Below, piece after piece: positions 35,189 through 43,052 of a DNA stretch of 43,052 nucleotides. The stretch is from an uncultured Verrucomicrobiota bacterium (lineage in GTDB: Bacteria > Verrucomicrobiota > Verrucomicrobiia > Limisphaerales > UBA1319), in the NCBI GenBank assembly GCA_903845125.1, contig CAIMWS010000509.1, forward strand, positions 1 through 43,052. The letters are read 5' to 3'. The notes below the pieces were generated by a model that saw only the letters and a list, made by a program, of their open reading frames with translations, did not search any database and was not told the origin of the DNA. Both the position numbers and the translations under genes were made by a program. Numbering within the stretch: the first letter of the stretch is position 1; each line of letters starts with the position of its first letter.

Positions 35189-36643
35189 ATGAACACCCTG
35201 ACTTTGCCACACCCGCGCGGTGCCGGCCCATTTCCGGGCCGGGCCGGGTGGCCCACCCTGGTCGTCATCGCCATGGGCCTTGCCGGCGCCAGTTTTGCCG
35301 CCAGCGAACCATTGCCCCGGCTCAAGGTGAGTGAAAACCACCGTTTCCTGGAAACGGAAGCCGGCCAGCCCTTTTTCTGGCTGGGGGATACGGCCTGGGA
35401 GCTGTTCCACCGGCTGAACCGCGAAGAGGCGGACCGCTACCTGGAGACCCGCGCCCGGCAGGGATTCAACGTCATCCAGGCCGTGGCGCTCGCGGAGCTG
35501 GCGGGATTGACCGACCCCAATCCCTACGGCCAGCTGCCGCTGAAGAATAACGATCCCACCCAGCCCAACGAGGAATACTTCAAGCACGTGGATTGGATCG
35601 TGGCGCGAGCCAACGCGCTTGGGCTGTATATCGGCCTGCTGCCGACGTGGGGGGACAAATGGAACCAGGCCGGGGGTCAAGGCCCGGAGATTTTCACTCC
35701 GGGAACGGCGGCGGTTTACGGGGAATGGCTGGGCCGCCGTTACCGGGAGGCGGGCCTGGTGTGGATCCTGGGGGGCGACCGGGCCGTGGAAAATGACCGG
35801 CACCGGGAGATCCTGCGGGCCATGGCCCGCGGCCTGCGGCAGGGGGATGGCGGCGCCCACTTGATAACGCTGCATCCCACGGGCGGGGCCGGCTCGGCCC
35901 AATGGTTCCACCGCGAGCCGTGGCTGGATTTCAACCTGCGCCAGAACGGGCACCAGGCGGAATTCACCGGGCGCTATGACCAGACGCGGATCGATTACGA
36001 CCGCACCCCGGCCAAACCGGTCCTGGATGCCGAACCGATTTACGAGGGGCACCCGGTGGCCTTCGACGCGAAGAAATACGGCCACAGCCTGGCGGCCGAG
36101 GTGCGGCGTCCCCTGTATTGGGATCTGTTCGGGGGGGCCTGCGGCCACACCTATGGGCACCACTCGGTCTGGCAGATGTGGGACACCGGCCGCGCGCCCA
36201 TCAATAATCCGCTCCTGCGGTGGCAGGAGGCCATCAGCCAGCCCGGCGCCGCGCAGATGCGGCACGCCAAGGATCTCCTGCTCTCCCGGCCCTACCTGAG
36301 CCGGGTGCCGGATGACACGTTGATCGTCCCGGACCGGGTGCCGACCGCGGTGCCGGGCGCGGGCCGCTACCGGTTTGCAGCCACGCGGGACGAGGCCGGA
36401 TCCTATGCGATGGTTTATGTGCCGGCGGGGCGGAACTTCAAGGTCCACCTGGAGAAGCTCGCGGGAACGGAGGTCCGGGCCTGGTGGTTTAATCCGCGGA
36501 CCGGCCAGGCCTGGCTGAGCGGGCAATTCCCCAGGGTGGGGGAGCGGGAGTTTTGTCCGCCCGATCCGGGCGAAAGCCTGGACTGGGTGCTGGTGCTGGA
36601 TGATGCCGCGCGGGATTTCCCCCCGCCCGGATTCAGGCGGTAA
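35189..36643 (+). CDS. GH140-like (DUF4038, apiosidase-type) exported glycosidase
   Basis: This 484-residue exported protein has a signal peptide ending near '[14 protein letters not shown]'. The main domain is a DUF4038 TIM barrel: '[25 protein letters not shown]' splits into '[12 protein letters not shown]' and the preceding strand, '[13 protein letters not shown]' follows, and the catalytic candidates are D197 in '[14 protein letters not shown]' and E282 in '[12 protein letters not shown]'. A C-terminal beta domain ('[16 protein letters not shown]', '[14 protein letters not shown]') is the 'collagen-binding' domain usual in this family. Characterised GH140 enzymes release apiose from pectic rhamnogalacturonan II; the substrate here is unknown. 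The start at 35189 is preferred over 35174 because AAGGAAG sits five bases before it. It pairs with the propeller protein upstream and a convergent MFS transporter. Confidence 0.82.
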   Translation: MNTLTLPHPRGAGPFPGRAGWPTLVVIAMGLAGASFAASEPLPRLKVSENHRFLETEAGQPFFWLGDTAWELFHRLNREEADRYLETRARQGFNVIQAVALAELAGLTDPNPYGQLPLKNNDPTQPNEEYFKHVDWIVARANALGLYIGLLPTWGDKWNQAGGQGPEIFTPGTAAVYGEWLGRRYREAGLVWILGGDRAVENDRHREILRAMARGLRQGDGGAHLITLHPTGGAGSAQWFHREPWLDFNLRQNGHQAEFTGRYDQTRIDYDRTPAKPVLDAEPIYEGHPVAFDAKKYGHSLAAEVRRPLYWDLFGGACGHTYGHHSVWQMWDTGRAPINNPLLRWQEAISQPGAAQMRHAKDLLLSRPYLSRVPDDTLIVPDRVPTAVPGAGRYRFAATRDEAGSYAMVYVPAGRNFKVHLEKLAGTEVRAWWFNPRTGQAWLSGQFPRVGEREFCPPDPGESLDWVLVLDDAARDFPPPGFRR

Positions 36644-36674
36644 ACGGCTGTTGGAGGTGGCTGGCCGACGGGGT

Positions 36675-37862
36675 TCAGGAGCGCCGGTGCGTGGCGCGGA
36701 TGCGCAGCATCACGGCGGCGCCCACGACGAGCAGGCCGCTGACCGCCCAGATGCCGAGGTTGGGCAGGCGGGGGAATAAATAAAGGCAGGTGGCCCCCAG
36801 GGCCGGGCCGGTGAAAATGCCGGCGCCGATCGCCGCCTCGTGGAAGCCGCCGTGTTCGCCCTTGGTTTCGCCAACATCCATCGAGTAAAACAGGGACGAA
36901 TAATAGACGAGGCAGACGGCCATGCCGAAGACGAGCTGGGCGGCGATGACGAAGCCAAGGCCCGGGAGCAGCAGCATCCCCGCGAAGCTCGCGATGACCG
37001 CGACGTAGGCTCCGAAGATCCACCGGAAGCGGTAATGCCAGCCAGCCCACAGCCAGAGCAGGATAAACGCGCCCAGGCGGACAAAATACCAGATGGAGCA
37101 AAAGAATCCCGCCATGGCGAGTGAAAGGTGGAAGCGCGCCGCCAGGTCCGGCATCAGGGCCACCACGGTGTTGATGGCCACGTAGCAGAACGGGTTGGCC
37201 ACCCAGGCGATGAGCAGGAAGGTTTGCGGCGGCAGGGACAGATGGGGCGGCAGGGGATGAGCCTCCGGGGCCTCCTCCGGGCCGGCCGCGGCCCGCAGCT
37301 GGAAATGATCGTGCTCGCGCTTGAGCCACCCGGTGATGACCAGTTGCAGCAGATGAATGCCCACGGGCAGCCAGAAGAGGCTTTGCATGCCGAGGATTTT
37401 GAGCAGCGCGCCACCGCTGAAATAGGCCAGGGCGCTGCCGCCGGACCACATGATGTTATACAGGCCGACCATGCGCTGGAGGCCGCGCCGGTTCTCCCCC
37501 TCGCACACCAGGGCTTCCAGGCTGGGCCAGATGGGGCTGACGCCCACCGTCCAGCAGGCCATGACCAGCGCCTGGGCGGCGACGCCCGGAAAGAAACTGC
37601 CGACCACCAGGCATACGCTCATCAGCCCGAACCCGAGGCGCAGGGCGGTGAAATAGCCGAACCGCTGGGCAAATTTCCCCCCCAGCCAGGAGCCGCCGAG
37701 GTAAACCAGACCGTTGAGGGCGCAGAGGGCCAGGTTGCCCAGGTTGCCCAGCCCGTGGCGCTCCTTCATGTAGAAGAAGAGATAGTTGAAGTAGTAAGCC
37801 GTGGCGTAGGCGTTGGAGGCTTCGAGGAAATAGAATCCCGCTTTGAGTTGGCGCAAGGTCAT
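36675..37862 (-). CDS. MFS transporter
   Basis: This integral membrane protein of 396 residues has about twelve hydrophobic segments in two six-helix halves, joined by a charged loop ('KREHDHFQLRAAAGPEEAPE'). 'GSWLGGKFAQRFGYFTALRLG' covers the usual loop 2-3 motif, given here only in part: GGKFAQRFG. The start at 37862 is set by the first helix ('LKAGFYFLEASNAYATAYYF'); the frame extends 38 codons upstream without protein-like content and over the 3' end of the Nudix gene. The first half resembles MFS sugar or nucleoside carriers. It is convergent with the GH140-like gene, so import of the released sugar is possible but unproven. Confidence 0.8.
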   Translation of the reverse strand: MTLRQLKAGFYFLEASNAYATAYYFNYLFFYMKERHGLGNLGNLALCALNGLVYLGGSWLGGKFAQRFGYFTALRLGFGLMSVCLVVGSFFPGVAAQALVMACWTVGVSPIWPSLEALVCEGENRRGLQRMVGLYNIMWSGGSALAYFSGGALLKILGMQSLFWLPVGIHLLQLVITGWLKREHDHFQLRAAAGPEEAPEAHPLPPHLSLPPQTFLLIAWVANPFCYVAINTVVALMPDLAARFHLSLAMAGFFCSIWYFVRLGAFILLWLWAGWHYRFRWIFGAYVAVIASFAGMLLLPGLGFVIAAQLVFGMAVCLVYYSSLFYSMDVGETKGEHGGFHEAAIGAGIFTGPALGATCLYLFPRLPNLGIWAVSGLLVVGAAVMLRIRATHRRS

Positions 37863-37885
37863 GGAAAAAAATGATGGGCGGAGGC

Positions 37886-38341
37886 TCAAGCCAGCTCCGC
37901 GATGGCCTGCTGGCAATACCAGCGGATGGCCGGCGATATGGGGGGCTGAAGCTGCTCCAGGCCGGCGGCGTCGCACCAGCGGATGGCATGGTGCTCGGCC
38001 GGCGCGAGGGTGACGGTGCCGCTGAGCGGCCGGGCGAAATAAATCAGGCCGATATGCTCATGGGAGTCGGTGATGCGATGGATATCCATGAACCGGGGCG
38101 CCAGCAAAGCCCGGGTGCCGGGGCTGGTGGTGGGCGGACGCGTCCCCACCAGCTCGACCTCCAGGCCGCTTTCCTCGCGCGCCTCGCGGTGCGCGGCCAT
38201 TTCCGGATCCTCATCCAGCTCGATATGCCCGCCGAGCGGCAGCCAGGCGCCCAACCGCCGATGGTGGACCATCAGCACCTGGGCCTCCCGCACCACGAAA
38301 ATGGACACGGTAAAATCAATTTTCTCATGAATATGAGCCAT
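37886..38341 (-). CDS. Nudix hydrolase
   Basis: The 151-residue protein has a perfect Nudix box: G38, E44, R52-E53, E56-E57, G59 in 'GGHIELDEDPEMAAHREARE' and the following residues 'ESGL'. It hydrolyses a nucleoside diphosphate linked to another group and needs Mg2+. The strand 'HHRRLGAWLPLGGH' precedes the box as in ADP-sugar and NTP-cleaning relatives. Its substrate cannot be predicted. It lies 23 bases before the MFS start on the same strand, so both may be one transcript. Confidence 0.9.
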   Translation of the reverse strand: MAHIHEKIDFTVSIFVVREAQVLMVHHRRLGAWLPLGGHIELDEDPEMAAHREAREESGLEVELVGTRPPTTSPGTRALLAPRFMDIHRITDSHEHIGLIYFARPLSGTVTLAPAEHHAIRWCDAAGLEQLQPPISPAIRWYCQQAIAELA

Positions 38342-38385
38342 ACCACGAGGAATGTGGCGGTTCCGGGCCGGTTTGGCAAGGGGGT

Positions 38386-38413
38386 GGGGAATCCGGGCCG
38401 GGGAATCCGGCGC
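38386..38413. repeat. 14-bp imperfect tandem duplication GGGGAATCCGGGCC / GGGGAATCCGGCGC
   Basis: Two units (38386-38399 and 38400-38413) agree at 12 of 14 bases. They lie in the spacer between the divergent Nudix and metallo-beta-lactamase-fold genes. No operator or promoter is recognised here. Confidence 0.7.
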
Positions 38414-38505
38414 GCGGGGAGGGGGATCCCGAACGGGGCCAATACCGCGCCCGCGGGTGAGTGTTTGGCGTTGTTTCCGGGGCTGGGATGGGTTATCAAT
38501 GGCTT

Positions 38506-40425
38506 ATGAAACGCATGGCATGTGGGCGGGTGGTTTTTCTGTGCGGATGGCTGTTTTCCGGCCTGTTGCGCGGCGCGGCGTTGGCCCCGGCCGAGCCGGT
38601 CAGCCCCAGCCTGGTGGTGGCGCACGGCGCGGTCAATGGCGCCCGCCTGGAGCGGGAGGGGCACTTTCTTCTGGTGTATGGGGATCCGGGGCGGCAATGG
38701 CCGGCGGCGGAGGCGGTTTTGCTCACGCATGCCCGGCGGGAGGTGGTTTGGGCCGCCCGCAGCCAGGCGGACGCGGGCGCAAAACTGGTGGCGCCCGAGG
38801 GGGAAGCGATGTTCCTGGCGGCCCCGGGAAAATTCTGGACCGACCTGCTGGCCAGCCGGTTCCATGATTACCAACAGCAAACCACCCAGTGGCCCGCGGA
38901 GCCGTTTCCCGCCCCGGAAACCGTGCGCGGGAACACCCGGTGGACCTGGCGCGGGCTGGATTTCCAAGTGCTGGAAACGCCGGGCTACACCAGGGGCGCC
39001 GTCACCTACGTGGCCCGGGTGGACGGCCAAACGGTGGCTTTCACGGGAGATCTGGTCCAGGGGGACGGCCGGCTGCCCGATCTCTACAGCCTGCAGGACG
39101 CCATCCCGGAGGCAAAAATTTTCGGTTACCATGGGTATGCGGGACGGCTTGGCGAGGTGGTGGCCAGCCTGCAGCGGTTGCGCGCGGAGCAGCCCGATCT
39201 CCTGGTCCCGGCCCGGGGGCCGGTGATCCGCGATCCGCGGGCGGCGATCGACCAACTGTTGCTGCGCCTCCGCAAACTCTATGCGAACTACCTCAGCACG
39301 GACGCCCTGCGGTGGTATTTCGGCGATCAGCATATCCTGAACAAGGCCCGGCGGGTGCTGGGCGCCGAGGCGCAGCCCGCCTGGATGCCCATGGCCCAAA
39401 CCAATGAGTTGCCGGCCTGGGTGATCGCAATCGACAATGCGCGGTTGCTGCTCTCGACCAACGGCGCCGGTTATTTGATCGATTGTGGCGGCAAAGGCAT
39501 TCTGAACCGGGTGATCCAGCTGCAAGACAGCGGCCAAATGCGCCAGCTGGAGGGGGTGTTCATCACCCATTACCACGACGATCACACGGACCAGGTGCCC
39601 GCCCTGGTGAAAAGGTTCGGCTGTCCGGTCCAGGCCGTGGGTGAGCTGTGTGATGTGCTGGCCAAGCCAGGCGCCTACCGGCTCCCGGCGATGACGGCCA
39701 ATCCGATCCCGATCGGAGAGCCGCTGGCCGATAAAGCCCGCTGGCGCTGGCACGAGTTCACTTTCACGGCCTATGATTTCCCGGGGCAGACTTTGTATCA
39801 CGACGCCCTGCTGGTGGAAAAAACCGGGGCGGATCCGATATTTTTCATTGGCGACTCGTTCACGCCATCAGGCATGGACGATTACTGCCTGCAGAACCGG
39901 AATTTCCTGCGCGAAGGGAGTGGTTATTTCCATTGCCTGGAGGTGTTGAAACAGATCCCGGCGGGCAGCTGGCTGGTGAACCAGCATGTGGCGCCCGCCT
40001 TCCGCTTCTCCGAGGCCCAGGTGCGGCAGATGGAGGAGGCCCTGCGCCAGCGCCTCCCGCTGCTCAGCGAACTTCTGCCGTGGGAAGATCCCAATTACGG
40101 GTGCGACGAGGGCTGGGCCCGGTTTTATCCCTACGAGGTGAAAGCGCGGCCGGGCGAAGCCGTGCGCCTGGATTTGCGGATCACGAACCACGCCGGGAAA
40201 AGCGTGGCCTATGGGCTGGGGATCAACCTGCCAAAAGCCTGGCCGGCGGCCCCCCGGGCGGAGCGCTCCGGCACGGTGTCCGCGCACCAGACCGGGGCCG
40301 TGCCAGTGTCTTTCACCATTCCATCCAACACCCCGCCGGGAACCTATGTGATCACGGCCGATGTGGCCGGGGGCAACTGGGCTTTGAAGGAGTGGACCGA
40401 GGCCCTGGTAACGGTGGCCCCCTAA
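38506..40425 (+). CDS. Exported tandem metallo-beta-lactamase-fold protein with C-terminal NEW3-like domain
   Basis: The 639-residue exported protein starts with a signal peptide ('MACGRVVFLCGWLFSGLL'); the start at 38506 is chosen because it gives this signal, while the frame extends 15 codons upstream. It appears to hold two metallo-beta-lactamase folds. The first (about 35-270) keeps the fold marks 'TPGYTRGAVTYVARVDGQ' and 'VAFTGDLVQGDG' but lacks the HxHxDH cluster ('LLTHARREV') and has Tyr where TPGHT should have His. The second (about 310-520) has the complete 'FITHYHDDHTDQ' (H355, H357, D359, H360) and 'FFIGDSFTPSG'. The end (about 540-639) is an immunoglobulin-like NEW3-type domain. 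It is likely a periplasmic metallohydrolase of unknown substrate. It lies 30 bases before the dehydrogenase gene. Confidence 0.8.
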   Translation: MKRMACGRVVFLCGWLFSGLLRGAALAPAEPVSPSLVVAHGAVNGARLEREGHFLLVYGDPGRQWPAAEAVLLTHARREVVWAARSQADAGAKLVAPEGEAMFLAAPGKFWTDLLASRFHDYQQQTTQWPAEPFPAPETVRGNTRWTWRGLDFQVLETPGYTRGAVTYVARVDGQTVAFTGDLVQGDGRLPDLYSLQDAIPEAKIFGYHGYAGRLGEVVASLQRLRAEQPDLLVPARGPVIRDPRAAIDQLLLRLRKLYANYLSTDALRWYFGDQHILNKARRVLGAEAQPAWMPMAQTNELPAWVIAIDNARLLLSTNGAGYLIDCGGKGILNRVIQLQDSGQMRQLEGVFITHYHDDHTDQVPALVKRFGCPVQAVGELCDVLAKPGAYRLPAMTANPIPIGEPLADKARWRWHEFTFTAYDFPGQTLYHDALLVEKTGADPIFFIGDSFTPSGMDDYCLQNRNFLREGSGYFHCLEVLKQIPAGSWLVNQHVAPAFRFSEAQVRQMEEALRQRLPLLSELLPWEDPNYGCDEGWARFYPYEVKARPGEAVRLDLRITNHAGKSVAYGLGINLPKAWPAAPRAERSGTVSAHQTGAVPVSFTIPSNTPPGTYVITADVAGGNWALKEWTEALVTVAP

Positions 40426-40455
40426 GCCAAGACGGAACCGACAGCCAGCCAGTTT

Positions 40456-41445
40456 ATGAATCCATTACATACTCATTCCGCCAGCCAGCCGGTCATCGTG
40501 GTCCTGGACGGTTTCACGCTCAACCCGGGCGACCTCAGCTGGGACGAACTGCGCCGGCTCGGCCATTGCCGGATCCACGACCGCACCCCGCCGGAACTGG
40601 TGGTGGAGCGGGCCCAAGGCGCCCGGATGATCCTGACCAACAAGGCGATCGTGAGCCGGGAGGCCATCGAGCAGCTGCCCGACCTGAAGTATATTGGCGT
40701 GCTGGCCACCGGTTATAACATTGTCGATGTGGCTGCCGCGCGCGAACGCGGGATCCCGGTGGCCAACGTGCCGGGCTATTCGACCCGGTCGGTGGCCCAA
40801 TTGGTGTTCGCCCTGATCCTGGAGCTGACCCACCACGCCGGCCACCACGCGCTCACGGTGCAAAGCGGGAAATGGTCCTCCAGCGCCGATTTTTCCTACT
40901 GGGATTATCCGCTGGTGGAGCTGGATGGCCTGACGCTGGGCATCGTCGGCTTTGGCCAGATTGGCCGGGCGGTGGCGCAGTTGGGCCAGGCGTTTGGCAT
41001 GAAAATCCTGGCCACCACCCGGACCGCTCCCGCCCCGGTGCCCGGCGTGCGGTTCACCGACCTGGAAACCCTCTTCCTGGACTCGGATGTGATTTCCCTG
41101 CACTGCCCGCTGACCCCGGAAACTCGGGGGCTGGTCAATGCCCAGCGGATTTCCTGGATGAAACCGACGGTGTTCCTCATCAACACCGCGCGCGGGCCGC
41201 TCGTGGATGAAGCGGCCCTGGCCGAAGCCCTGGGCGAGCGGCGCATCGCCGGCGCGGGCCTGGATGTCCTGGCGGTGGAACCACCGCCGGAGCAAAATCC
41301 GCTGCTGCGCGCACCCAATTGCATTATCACCCCCCACTTCGCCTGGGCCTCGGGAGCGGCCCGGCAGAGGCTCATGGCGGAGGCCGTGGAAAACGTGCGC
41401 GCTTTCTTAAGAGGCCAGCCCCGGAATGTCGTCAATCCTGGATGA
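40456..41445 (+). CDS. D-2-hydroxyacid dehydrogenase (glycerate dehydrogenase/hydroxypyruvate reductase-like)
   Basis: This 329-residue NAD(P)-dependent enzyme reduces a 2-keto acid to the D-2-hydroxy acid or the reverse. The cofactor site is 'LGIVGFGQIGRAVAQLG', and the catalytic triad is complete: R246 in 'NTARGPLVDEAAL', E275 in 'LAVEPPPEQNPLL', and H294 in 'ITPHFAWAS'. The N-terminal segment 'LATGYNIVDVAAARERGIPV' is typical of glycerate dehydrogenases (HprA-like). It lies 30 bases after the metallo-beta-lactamase-fold gene and is probably in the same transcript. The substrate cannot be fixed; hydroxypyruvate or glyoxylate are the usual ones. Confidence 0.9.
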   Translation: MNPLHTHSASQPVIVVLDGFTLNPGDLSWDELRRLGHCRIHDRTPPELVVERAQGARMILTNKAIVSREAIEQLPDLKYIGVLATGYNIVDVAAARERGIPVANVPGYSTRSVAQLVFALILELTHHAGHHALTVQSGKWSSSADFSYWDYPLVELDGLTLGIVGFGQIGRAVAQLGQAFGMKILATTRTAPAPVPGVRFTDLETLFLDSDVISLHCPLTPETRGLVNAQRISWMKPTVFLINTARGPLVDEAALAEALGERRIAGAGLDVLAVEPPPEQNPLLRAPNCIITPHFAWASGAARQRLMAEAVENVRAFLRGQPRNVVNPG

Positions 41446-41539
41446 GCGGGCCAGGAAATGTTCCCGCGGTGTGGCTGAGCGGGGCCGCCGGAGATAATTT
41501 GGCTTTTCCAAGCGGTGGAAACAACGTTAGGTTTTGAGC

Positions 41540-43052
41540 GTGGCGCGCCGTTTCAATACTACCGGACCGTGCATCCCGGCCGAGCATTATATGCTGGCGC
41601 CGGAGGGGCGTTGTGCGGGCGTGATGGATCTGATCGAGCGGAGTGATTTTTTCGTCATCCACGCCCCCCGCCAGAGCGGCAAGACCACTCTGCTGAATGC
41701 CCTGGAGAGGCAGCTCAACGCGGCGGGCAAATACCATGCCTTGTATTGCTCGCTGGAGAGCGTGCAAGGGATGGATGACCTGGCGCGCGGCATTCCGGCC
41801 ATCCTGGCCTGCCTGAATTCCGCCTTGAGGGATCATCCCCGGCTGAAAACCCGCGCGGTGAAAGCCATCCCCCAGGATCCGCCCAACACGGTGCTCAAGG
41901 ATTTTCTCAAGGAACTGTGCACCGGTTTGGATCGCCCTTTGGTGGTTTTCTTCGATGAGGCCGACTGCCTGGGCGGGGAGACGCTGATCTCCTTCCTGCG
42001 GCAGCTGCGGGATGGGTACGTGAACCGGATCCGGATGCCGTTCGTTCATTCCCTGGCCCTGGTGGGGATGCGTAACATCCGGGACTACCGGGTGCAGGTG
42101 CGGCCGGAGGCGCTCACCCTCGGCTCGGCCAGCCCGTTCAACATCTCCAAAGCGGCGCTGACCCTGGATTATTTCAGCCGGGAGGAGGTCGCCGCGCTTT
42201 ACGGGCAGCACACCCGGGAGACCGGGCAGGAGTTCCCGCCGGACTTGGTGGAGACGGTTTTCCATCTCACCCGGGGCCAGCCCTGGCTGGTCAACGCCCT
42301 CGCCGCGGAAATGGTGGAAACCCTGGGGAGGAATGACTTTGGCAAGCCGCTTTCGGCCACCCTGGCCGGGGCGGCGGCGCAGCGGATCATCCTGCGGCGG
42401 GACACGCACATCGACAGCCTGCTGGAGCGGCTCAAGGAGCCGCGCGTCCAGCGGATCATCGAGCCGGTCCTCTGCGGGGACGCGGTGAAAATCGACCGCC
42501 TGTCGGATGATTACCAGTTGGTGCGCGACCTGGGCTTGATCCGCAATGACCAGGGCACCATCCGGATCGCCAATCCCATCTACAACGAAGTCATCGTCCG
42601 CACGCTCAATTACAATGCCCAGGAGGATTTGCCGCCGGAATTGATCGGCCGGTGGATGGACGGGCAGCGGATCGACATGAGCGGATTGCTCAAAGGGTTC
42701 CAGCAGTTCTGGCGGGAGCACAGCGAGGCGTGGCGGGAACGGTTCGACTACCAGGAAGCGGCGCCGCATTTGATCCTGCTGGCGTTCCTGCAGCGGGTGG
42801 CCAACGGCGGGGCGCAAATCACGCGGGAGTTTGCCACGGGATCGCGGCGGGTGGATCTCTGCGTGGCCTATGCGGGGCGGCGGTATCCGATCGAGCTGAA
42901 GCTGATCCGGGGGGCGAAGACGCGGGCGGAGGGATTGGCGCAGCTAGCCCAATACATGGATGGATTGGGTTGTGAGGAGGGCTGGCTGCTGTTGTTCTGC
43001 ACGCGGAAACGGGCGTCCTGGAAGGAACGGATCCAATGGAAAACCCACCGCG
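41540..43052 (+). CDS. AAA ATPase with C-terminal PD-(D/E)XK nuclease-like domain (3' truncated)
   Basis: The frame opens after a TAG at 41528-41530 and is still open at the window end (504 full codons). The start is GTG at 41540, with AGG eight bases before it; TTG at 41534 is an alternative. 'RRFNTTGPCIPAEHYML' is the usual beginning of this AAA-like family. Walker A is 'HAPRQSGKTTLL' (42-52), Walker B 'LVVFFDEADCL' (134-144), and a helical region with 'LTRGQPWLVNALA' follows, as in STAND/AAA_35-type ATPases. From about residue 433, 'SRRVDLCVAYAGRRYPIELK' gives the Asp and the E-x-K of a PD-(D/E)XK nuclease fold (D438, E452, K454), followed by 'GLAQLAQYMDGLG'. Such fusions occur widely in mobile and defence-like settings, but their function is unproven. 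Confidence 0.8.
   Translation, partial: MARRFNTTGPCIPAEHYMLAPEGRCAGVMDLIERSDFFVIHAPRQSGKTTLLNALERQLNAAGKYHALYCSLESVQGMDDLARGIPAILACLNSALRDHPRLKTRAVKAIPQDPPNTVLKDFLKELCTGLDRPLVVFFDEADCLGGETLISFLRQLRDGYVNRIRMPFVHSLALVGMRNIRDYRVQVRPEALTLGSASPFNISKAALTLDYFSREEVAALYGQHTRETGQEFPPDLVETVFHLTRGQPWLVNALAAEMVETLGRNDFGKPLSATLAGAAAQRIILRRDTHIDSLLERLKEPRVQRIIEPVLCGDAVKIDRLSDDYQLVRDLGLIRNDQGTIRIANPIYNEVIVRTLNYNAQEDLPPELIGRWMDGQRIDMSGLLKGFQQFWREHSEAWRERFDYQEAAPHLILLAFLQRVANGGAQITREFATGSRRVDLCVAYAGRRYPIELKLIRGAKTRAEGLAQLAQYMDGLGCEEGWLLLFCTRKRASWKERIQWKTHR

Noticed and set aside
34862..36526. A 554-codon minus-strand frame opposite the GH140-like gene
   Set aside because: Pro/Gln/Arg-rich shadow; crosses the boundary of two plus-strand genes.

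Overview
This window reads as chromosome from a high-GC, Gram-negative bacterium of the Planctomycetes-Verrucomicrobia-Chlamydiae superphylum, most likely Verrucomicrobiota (Pedosphaera/Limisphaera-like). That placement is an inference. It rests on the pseudopilin with an FGDGHA motif, the permeases with an 'EGTLGLLFLTDL' motif, the exported hydrazine-synthase-alpha-like/cytochrome protein, the many TolB-type propellers and the GH140-like glycosidase. No rRNA, tRNA, CRISPR array, transposase or phage gene was seen.

Region 1 (1-5724, plus strand) is a surface-polysaccharide cluster. It holds a glycosyltransferase cut by the window edge, a PglD/NeuD-type sugar N-acyltransferase, a DegT-type sugar aminotransferase, a stand-alone fucokinase domain and an O-antigen ligase/polymerase. 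Its first 1.7 kb are very AT-rich and the GC content climbs gene by gene. It ends in about 0.5 kb of purine-rich heptanucleotide repeats (5680-6163) that abut the first high-GC gene.

Region 2 (6177-14672) holds a large exported protein (glycosidase-like barrel plus propeller). A terminator follows it, inside the 3' end of the convergent mazG. Two exported or membrane hypothetical proteins sit upstream of mazG in the same operon, followed by an FmdB-type zinc ribbon, thioredoxin reductase and a pseudopilin.

Region 3 (14712-26280, minus strand) is a long co-directional block. Read in transcription order it contains an HDOD protein, a BarA-like hybrid kinase with an HPt domain, a second hybrid kinase with three receivers, an orphan hydrogenase-maturation-type protease, a lipoprotein, an RlaP-like nucleotidyltransferase and two tandem-duplicated ABC-2-type permeases. 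Several overlaps of about 4 bp suggest coupled translation.

Region 4 (26390-32723) holds an exported discoidin/propeller/cytochrome c protein facing an amino-sugar group on the minus strand: DegT aminotransferase, Gfo/Idh oxidoreductase and glucosamine-6-phosphate deaminase. The aminotransferase has its own promoter and a strong terminator.

Region 5 (33185-43052) carries an exported propeller protein and a GH140-like glycosidase as a pair, a convergent MFS transporter and Nudix hydrolase, then a two-domain metallo-beta-lactamase-fold protein with a D-2-hydroxyacid dehydrogenase. It ends with an AAA ATPase fused to a PD-(D/E)XK nuclease-like domain that runs off the right edge.

The general theme is surface glycan synthesis, extracellular carbohydrate handling and multi-step phosphorelay signalling. 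I did not find one clearly new system. The best candidates for follow-up are the heptad array at the island boundary, the mosaic GC gradient, the stand-alone fucokinase, the inactive-looking receiver, metallo-beta-lactamase and peptidase domains, the orphan M52/RlaP/permease operon, and two promoters that seem to give nearly leaderless messages.
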